From Flavobacteriaceae bacterium (GTDB lineage: Bacteria; Bacteroidota; Bacteroidia; Flavobacteriales; Flavobacteriaceae): 64,000 nucleotides of DNA. Shown piece by piece: positions 58,414-64,000 of this stretch. Within the stretch, counting starts at the first letter, position 1, and each line of letters opens with the position of its first letter. The stretch spans positions 100,109-164,108 of the forward strand of contig JAKIUU010000002.1 in assembly GCA_021647405.1 (NCBI GenBank), given 5' to 3'. The notes under the pieces were generated by a model. The model made no database searches, was not told where the DNA came from, and saw nothing but the letters and a program-made list of their open reading frames with translations. A program made the position numbers and the translations under genes.

Positions 58414-61400
58414 ATGAAAACAATACAAAAACAATTAATCTTTCTTCTAATATTATTTTTAATAACAGGTCTTGGCAGTTACGCGCAATCCATAAATGAA
58501 GATTTTAGTGGTGTTACTATTAGTGGTACCAGTTTTACAACAACAAGCGGACTCACACTTTCTTCTGATAAAACATTTTCAATTTTTAATATAACTATAA
58601 GTAGTAATGGTGTTACTTTTGGATCTCCCTCGCCTGAAATAGACATAAATAATTCCTCAAATTATGTACAAATTGCAGCAACAGATAATACTAAAATTTT
58701 CAATGGTATAAGTTTTGATTTATGGTATAATGATGGTTTTGGAGGTGATAAAACCATTGATTGTAAGAGCTATGACAGTTCAGATAACTTGATAGAAACA
58801 CAATCAAAAGCTTCAAATGTTATTGCTAAAAATTTTATATTTACAGGTAGTATTGCTAAAATAAAATGTAATGCACCTTTAAATTTTGATGATGTCCTTA
58901 TTGTTGATAATATTCAAACAGAGTTAGTTAGTACTTTAAACACGGCCCCAACTTTTACATCAACAGCAGTAACAAGTATAGACGAGAACCAGACTTATAG
59001 CTACAGTATTACAACCAATGATGTAGACAATGATGCCGTTACGTTAACAGCCCCAACTTTGCCAACTTGGCTGAGTTTAAATACAAATTATGTTGTAAGC
59101 ACCTTAGCAGGCTCGGGAACCCATGCTTTTGCAGATGGTACAGGTACCGCCGCTCAATTTTCTTGGCCACATGGCATCGCCATCGATGCCTCGGGCATTA
59201 TTTATGTGGCAGAAGAAGGTAACCACCGTATTCGCAAAATAACGCCGTCAGGTGTTGTTACGACCTTAGCGGGTTCTGGAACGGCCGGTTTTGCAGATGG
59301 TACAGGTAGTGCCGCTCAATTTAATGGTCCCAATGGCGTAGCTGTAGATGGTTCAGGTAATGTATATGTAGCCGACTTAAGTAATAACCGCATTCGCAAA
59401 ATCACAGCAGCAGGTGTGGTCACAACCTTAGCGGGTTCAGGAGCTCAAGGATCTGCTAATGGTACAGGGACTGCGGCTCAATTTTTATTCCCCAGAGATG
59501 TTGCTGTAGATGGTTCTGGAAACGTATATGTAGCAGATTATTTTAATGACCTCATCCGCAAAATCACACCAGCTGGAGTGGTAAGTACCTTAGCTGGCTC
59601 AACCCGAGGATATACCGATGCTACAGGTACTGCGGCAATGTTTAATTTACCACAAAGTGTTGCCGTAGATGGATTAGGTACTGTTTATGTGGCAGACTCA
59701 TTTAACCAACGCATCCGTAAAATAACACCTTCAGGCGTGGTCACCACTCTAGCGGGTTCAGGTACTCAAGGATGGGTTGACGGTACAGGGACTGCTGCAA
59801 AATTTAGATTCCCCTCGGGTATAGCCTTAGATGCTTCGGGTAATATTTATATAAGTGACCTTAATAATCACCGTATTAGAAAAATAACGGCGGCGGGTGT
59901 GGTAACAACCTTAGCGGGATCGGGTGTGGGCGGTTTTGCCGATGGTGTAGGGACAGCAGCACAATTTAAAAATCCTTCTGGTATCGCTATAGATGCTTCG
60001 GGCTTGATTTATGTAGCTGATTATAACAACCACCGCATTCGTAAAATTACCGTAGAAAAAGAGCTCACCGGCGACACCACTGGGCAGGCAGGCACCCATA
60101 ATGTGGTACTCAATGCCAACGATGGCCAAGGCGGCAGTACCAACCAAAGTTTTACCATAACTGTAAACGATACAACAGCCCCAACGCTAAGCAGTTTATC
60201 GCCAAGTGACAATGGCACAGGGGTACTCATCGGTAGTAACTTGGTACTTACCTTTAATGAAAATATTCAAAAAGGCACAGGTAATATCTTGATTAAAGAT
60301 GCGGCAGATAACAGTACGGTTCAGACCATAGATGTCACAACAAGTACCGTAAGTATTACCAATGCTGTTGTAACGATAAACCCAACAGCCGATTTGTTAA
60401 AAAGCAAAAACTACTATATTCAAATACCCAACACCGCTTTTACAGATATGTCATCGAATGCCTATGCCGGTATAACCGATACAACCACTTGGAATTTTGC
60501 AACAGAGTTAGACACCGCCCCAGTAGCAGGCACAGGTACGGCGCTTGATTTTGATGGGGTAAATGATTTTGTAGCGTTAAATTCTACCACCTTTGGTAAT
60601 TTTGGTACGGCCGATTTTACCATAGAGGGATGGATTAAAACCACAAAAGATAAAAAACGATTTGTTTTAGGCAAAAGGGCTGCTTCTGGTGCTACTACGC
60701 CTCTTTGGAATGTATTTATCAATGCCAGTGGAACCCTTGGCTTTGAAATTAAACAGATATCATCGGCTAATAACGGAGATCTTACTGGTACTACAGACGT
60801 GGGTGACGGCAATTGGCACCACTTTGCGGTAACAAGAACAGGTACTACCACAACAGTCTATATAGATGGCGTTCAAGAGGCGCAAAAAAACCCTACTACA
60901 AACGGAGGAGGAGTTACCAATCTCTCCAACGCAACAAGTTTTAAATTGGGTAAAGCATTTAACAGTACAGATACGTTTAAAGGACAAATGGATGAAGTAC
61001 GCGTATGGAATGTGGCACGTACACTATCTGAAATACAAGATAATAGATTTAAAATATTAACAGGTAATGAAACAAACCTGGCCGCCTTATTTAGATTGGA
61101 TGAAGGTACAGGAACAACCATTAATGACGCAACAAGCAATAACAATGATGGTACGCTTACCAATATGGATGCCGCAACAGATTGGTTGCCATCTACTGTA
61201 TGGCAAAACCGCACAATACTCGAGGATGCTACTTTGGTTATTAATCCTGAAGGATATGATGTTGACGGTGCTATTGGTACGACGACACAATCTTCTGCCC
61301 CGAGTCATGGGGCTTTAACTTTTGCGCCGCTTACCTATACACCCACAGCCAATTTTAATGGGAGCGACAGCTTTACTTATCAGGTAAACAGTAATGGATT

Positions 61401-64000
61401 AAATGATACTTATACAATAAATGTTACTGTTACTGCAGTAAATGATGTACCTGTTGCTAGTAATGTCACCTTTTCAGGAACGGTTAAAGTAGGGCAACAA
61501 CTCACAGGGAGTTACACTTATACCGATGCTGACAATGACACAGAAAGTGGCTCAACCTACAAGTGGTACCGTTCAGACGATGGTTCAGGTACAAATAAAG
61601 CGGCTATTTCTGGGGCTACAGCTACAACCTATACTTTGGTTACAGCAGATGTTGGTAAGTATATTAGTTTTGAAGTAACACCTAATGATGGTACAGCCTT
61701 TGGTACGGCCGTAGAGAGTGCTTTACAGGTTGTATTAAACACTGCCCCAACTTTTACATCAACAGCTGTAACAAGCATAGACGAGAACCAAACTTATACC
61801 TACAGTATTACAACCAATGATGTAGACAATGATGCCGTTACGTTATCAGCCCCAACTTTGCCAAGTTGGTTAAGTTTGGGTTCTAATGCTTCAGTAAGCA
61901 CCTTAGCGGGTTCTGGAACTACTGGTTTTTCCGATGGTACAGGAACAGCAGCACAATTTTGGAGCCCACAAAGTGTCGCTGTAGATGGATCAGGAAATGT
62001 TTATGTCGCAGATGCAGGTAATAACCGTATCCGTAAAATAACACCAACTGGCGTGGTGAGTACCTTAGCAGGTTCAACAAGTGGTTTTGCTGATGGCACA
62101 GGTACATTAGCGAAATTTAGTGGTCCCCAGGGTATTACGGTAGGCAGTGATGGTAATATTTATGTTTCAGATACGGGTAATAACCGTATTAGAAAGATTA
62201 CCCCAGTAGGCGTTGTAACAACTATTGCAGGAAGTGGAGTATATGGTTTTTCAGATGCTACGGGTGGTTTAGCACAGTTTGCTAATCCTAGAGGTGTTGC
62301 TGTAGACGCTTCTGGCAATGTCTTTGTGGGAGACACTGACAACAATAAAATCAGAAAAATCACTATTGCGGGTGTTGTTACAACTTTGGCGGGTTCTGGC
62401 ACCTATGGTTTTGCAGATGCTACGGGTAGTTTAGCACAATTTGCTAATCCTAGAGGTCTTGCTGTAGACGCCTCGGGCAATGTATATGTGGCTGATAATG
62501 AAAATAATAAAATCAGAAGAATCACTGCTGTGGGTGTTGTTACTACCTTGGCAGGTTCCACTTATGGTTTTGCCGATGGTACGGGTAGTTCAGCGCAATT
62601 TGCCAATCCTAGAGGTGTTACTGTAGATGCTTCTGAAAATGTATATGTGGCTGATAGTGATAACCATAGAATCAGAAAAATCACTACTTCTGGTATTGTC
62701 ACCACATTGGTGGGCTCTACTTTTGGTTTTGCCGATGGCACAGGCACAGCAGCACGGTTTAAAAATCCCTATGGTATTGCTATAGATGCTTCCGACAATG
62801 TATATATAGCTGATACAGACAACCATAGAATCAGAAAAATAACAGTTTCAACCTTCCTCAACGGCGATACCACCGGTCAGGCAGGCACCCACAATGTGGT
62901 ACTCAATGCCAACGATGGCCAAGGCGGCAGTACCAACCAAAGCTTTACCATAACGGTAAACGATATAACAGCGCCAACGCTAAGCAGTTTATCACCAGCT
63001 GACAATGCCACAGGGGTACTCATCGGTAGTAATTTGGTTATCACTTTTAATGAAAACGTCCAAAAAGGGACAGGCAATATCTTGATAAAAGATGCGGCAG
63101 ATAACAGTACGGTTCAGACCATAGATGTCACCACAAGTGCCGTAAGTATTACCAATGCTGTTGTAACGATAAACCCAACAGCCGATTTGTTAAAAAGTAA
63201 AAACTATTATATTCAAATACCTGCTACGGCATTTACAGATACGTCATTAAATGCCTATGCCGGTATAACCGATACAACCACTTGGAATTTTGCTTCGGAA
63301 CTAAACATTCCCCCATCAGCTACAAACGTCACTTTTACAGGAACAGTTAAAGTGGCCCAAACCTTAACAGGCAGTTATACTTATACCGATACAGAAAATA
63401 ATACCGAAAGCGGTTCGACTTATAAATGGTACCGTTCAGATGACAATACAGGCACAAATAAAACGGCTATTTCTGGCGCTACAGCTACAACTTATACTTT
63501 GGTTGCTACCGATGCGCATAAATACATCAGTTTTGAAGTGACCCCAAAAGACGGCACAGCCTTTGGAACGGCCGTAGAGAGTCCTTTACAAGCCGTTGTA
63601 AATTCAGTACCGACAGTAACAAGTGTCACTTTTACAGGAACGGTTAAGGTAGGGCAACAACTCACAGGCAATTATACTTATGCCGATGCGGATAATGATA
63701 CAGAAAGTGGTTCAACTTTTAAATGGTACCGTTCAGATGACAATACAGGTACAAACAAAACGGCAATCTCAGGCGCTACAGCTACAACCTATACATTGGT
63801 AACAGCCGATGCGCATAAATATATCTCTTTTGAAGTGACCCCAAAAGACGGCACAGCCTTTGGAACGCCAGTTGAGAGTCCTTTACAAGCCGTTGTAAAT
63901 TCAGTACCGACAGTAACAAGTGTCACTTTTACAGGAACGGTTAAAGTAGGGCAACAACTCACAGGCAATTATACTTATGCCGATGCGGATAGTGATACAG
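58414..64000 (+). CDS. Giant secreted NHL-propeller/Ig-repeat protein (3' end beyond window)
   Basis: An uninterrupted frame of 1862 codons that leaves the window. Signal peptide (MKTIQKQLIFLLILFLITGLGSYAQ). An N-terminal beta domain (about 26-170) is followed by a first Ig-like domain (about 176-580) with a six-bladed NHL propeller (about 228-548; blades end in NxRIRKIT) placed inside it. Next come a Big_5/SbsA-like Ig domain (about 588-695), a LamG-like lectin domain (about 710-870), a cadherin-like domain (about 939-1009) and one 99-residue repeat (about 1014-1104). A second copy of the Ig-plus-NHL-plus-Big_5 set (about 1110-1630) and further 99-residue repeats follow. A T9SS sorting domain is expected past the edge. 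The role is probably adhesion or surface binding. Confidence 0.9.
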   Translation, partial: MKTIQKQLIFLLILFLITGLGSYAQSINEDFSGVTISGTSFTTTSGLTLSSDKTFSIFNITISSNGVTFGSPSPEIDINNSSNYVQIAATDNTKIFNGISFDLWYNDGFGGDKTIDCKSYDSSDNLIETQSKASNVIAKNFIFTGSIAKIKCNAPLNFDDVLIVDNIQTELVSTLNTAPTFTSTAVTSIDENQTYSYSITTNDVDNDAVTLTAPTLPTWLSLNTNYVVSTLAGSGTHAFADGTGTAAQFSWPHGIAIDASGIIYVAEEGNHRIRKITPSGVVTTLAGSGTAGFADGTGSAAQFNGPNGVAVDGSGNVYVADLSNNRIRKITAAGVVTTLAGSGAQGSANGTGTAAQFLFPRDVAVDGSGNVYVADYFNDLIRKITPAGVVSTLAGSTRGYTDATGTAAMFNLPQSVAVDGLGTVYVADSFNQRIRKITPSGVVTTLAGSGTQGWVDGTGTAAKFRFPSGIALDASGNIYISDLNNHRIRKITAAGVVTTLAGSGVGGFADGVGTAAQFKNPSGIAIDASGLIYVADYNNHRIRKITVEKELTGDTTGQAGTHNVVLNANDGQGGSTNQSFTITVNDTTAPTLSSLSPSDNGTGVLIGSNLVLTFNENIQKGTGNILIKDAADNSTVQTIDVTTSTVSITNAVVTINPTADLLKSKNYYIQIPNTAFTDMSSNAYAGITDTTTWNFATELDTAPVAGTGTALDFDGVNDFVALNSTTFGNFGTADFTIEGWIKTTKDKKRFVLGKRAASGATTPLWNVFINASGTLGFEIKQISSANNGDLTGTTDVGDGNWHHFAVTRTGTTTTVYIDGVQEAQKNPTTNGGGVTNLSNATSFKLGKAFNSTDTFKGQMDEVRVWNVARTLSEIQDNRFKILTGNETNLAALFRLDEGTGTTINDATSNNNDGTLTNMDAATDWLPSTVWQNRTILEDATLVINPEGYDVDGAIGTTTQSSAPSHGALTFAPLTYTPTANFNGSDSFTYQVNSNGLNDTYTINVTVTAVNDVPVASNVTFSGTVKVGQQLTGSYTYTDADNDTESGSTYKWYRSDDGSGTNKAAISGATATTYTLVTADVGKYISFEVTPNDGTAFGTAVESALQVVLNTAPTFTSTAVTSIDENQTYTYSITTNDVDNDAVTLSAPTLPSWLSLGSNASVSTLAGSGTTGFSDGTGTAAQFWSPQSVAVDGSGNVYVADAGNNRIRKITPTGVVSTLAGSTSGFADGTGTLAKFSGPQGITVGSDGNIYVSDTGNNRIRKITPVGVVTTIAGSGVYGFSDATGGLAQFANPRGVAVDASGNVFVGDTDNNKIRKITIAGVVTTLAGSGTYGFADATGSLAQFANPRGLAVDASGNVYVADNENNKIRRITAVGVVTTLAGSTYGFADGTGSSAQFANPRGVTVDASENVYVADSDNHRIRKITTSGIVTTLVGSTFGFADGTGTAARFKNPYGIAIDASDNVYIADTDNHRIRKITVSTFLNGDTTGQAGTHNVVLNANDGQGGSTNQSFTITVNDITAPTLSSLSPADNATGVLIGSNLVITFNENVQKGTGNILIKDAADNSTVQTIDVTTSAVSITNAVVTINPTADLLKSKNYYIQIPATAFTDTSLNAYAGITDTTTWNFASELNIPPSATNVTFTGTVKVAQTLTGSYTYTDTENNTESGSTYKWYRSDDNTGTNKTAISGATATTYTLVATDAHKYISFEVTPKDGTAFGTAVESPLQAVVNSVPTVTSVTFTGTVKVGQQLTGNYTYADADNDTESGSTFKWYRSDDNTGTNKTAISGATATTYTLVTADAHKYISFEVTPKDGTAFGTPVESPLQAVVNSVPTVTSVTFTGTVKVGQQLTGNYTYADADSDT
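58938..60490 (+). repeat. First copy of a large intragenic duplication
   Basis: The segment encoding the Ig-like domain, NHL block and Big_5 domain is repeated at 61738-63290. The flanks are nearly identical in DNA (for example around 58938-59070 against 61738-61870, and 60070-60480 against 62870-63280), whereas the NHL blades between them have diverged more. Confidence 0.8.
61738..63290 (+). repeat. Second copy of the large intragenic duplication
   Basis: Matches 58938-60490 in order and reading frame. The NHL blade number (six) is preserved, with different blade sequences. Confidence 0.8.
63328..64000 (+). repeat. 297-bp tandem repeats coding 99-residue Ig-like units
   Basis: Units start at 63328, 63625 and 63922 (exactly 297 bp apart) and encode VTFTGTVKVGQQLTG-YTYxDADNDTESGST-KWYRSDDNTGTNK-AISGATATTYTL motifs. 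A more divergent earlier copy starts at 61465. Near-identity of the last copies points to recent expansion. The array continues past the edge. Confidence 0.85.

Noticed and set aside
59095..60055. Regular DNA repeats that might suggest a CRISPR array
   Set aside because: The period is about 160 bp, the units are diverged and in frame, and they encode NHL blades.
59911..63077. Several minus-strand frames inside the giant secreted gene
   Set aside because: They repeat because the underlying gene repeats; the sense frame is open throughout with clear NHL and Ig motifs.

Overview
The window is about 35% GC, carries Bacteroidota-type promoters (TTG, 17-23 nt spacer, TAnnTTTG) and lacks Shine-Dalgarno sequences. 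Type IX secretion (T9SS) is represented by a PorT homologue and by secreted proteins with C-terminal sorting domains. Gene order such as ubiE-porT, kdsD-tatC-lptB and yqgE-HU-fmt-recQ, together with tandem SurA-like genes, points to a member of the Flavobacteriaceae. I cannot name a genus from sequence alone. Most of the window is ordinary chromosomal core, with accessory patches at both ends and around one insertion sequence.

Left end (1-8600). On the minus strand a LytS-class sensor kinase with an extracytoplasmic FG-GAP-like region is followed by a response regulator with a LuxR/NarL-type helix-turn-helix, a dockerin-bearing T9SS subtilase and a cohesin-like protein cut by the window edge. 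Two palindromes of the form TACTCAT-N2-(A/C)TGAGTA lie just upstream of the regulator and the subtilase. They match the 7-2-7 architecture used by NarL-type regulators and make this look like a self-contained regulated secretion locus. queA follows.

8600-20600: ubiE and porT, a TrmH/SpoU RNA methyltransferase, a BamA/TamA-like outer-membrane assembly protein, fructose-bisphosphate aldolase, accD (without its usual zinc-ribbon cysteines), a lipoprotein, a large BNR-propeller T9SS protein and dgt.

20600-30750: a probable phosphate-responsive region. A six-copy, 11-bp-phased TTAAC array (Pho-box geometry) precedes a beta-helix-like lipoprotein and a TonB-dependent receptor. A three-copy array lies in the 412-bp gap ahead of an OprO/OprP-type porin and a PiT-PhoU fusion phosphate transporter. 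An IS256-family element follows, damaged by an internal deletion and by a 147-bp block made of five hairpins.

30750-44700: the LPS/Tat operon kdsD-tatC-(decayed carboxymuconolactone decarboxylase)-lptB; two RecQ helicases with complementary domain losses; a ZIP transporter; two methyltransferases; an M15 peptidase; tRNA-Met with a fossil second copy of its 3' end and terminator; yqgE, HU, fmt and a small ATPase.

44700-58400: a DUF493 protein, three overlapping SurA-like periplasmic chaperone genes, moxR, rpsA with a long charged N-terminal extension, glmM, a class V aminotransferase, a rhomboid protease, a membrane-anchored 7TM-DISM/LuxR regulator and a small membrane protein. REP-like palindromes with covarying stems and nested insertions fill the gaps.

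Right end (58414-64000): the first 1862 codons of a giant secreted protein in which two six-bladed NHL propellers are each inserted inside an Ig-like domain, followed by 99-residue tandem repeats that run off the window.
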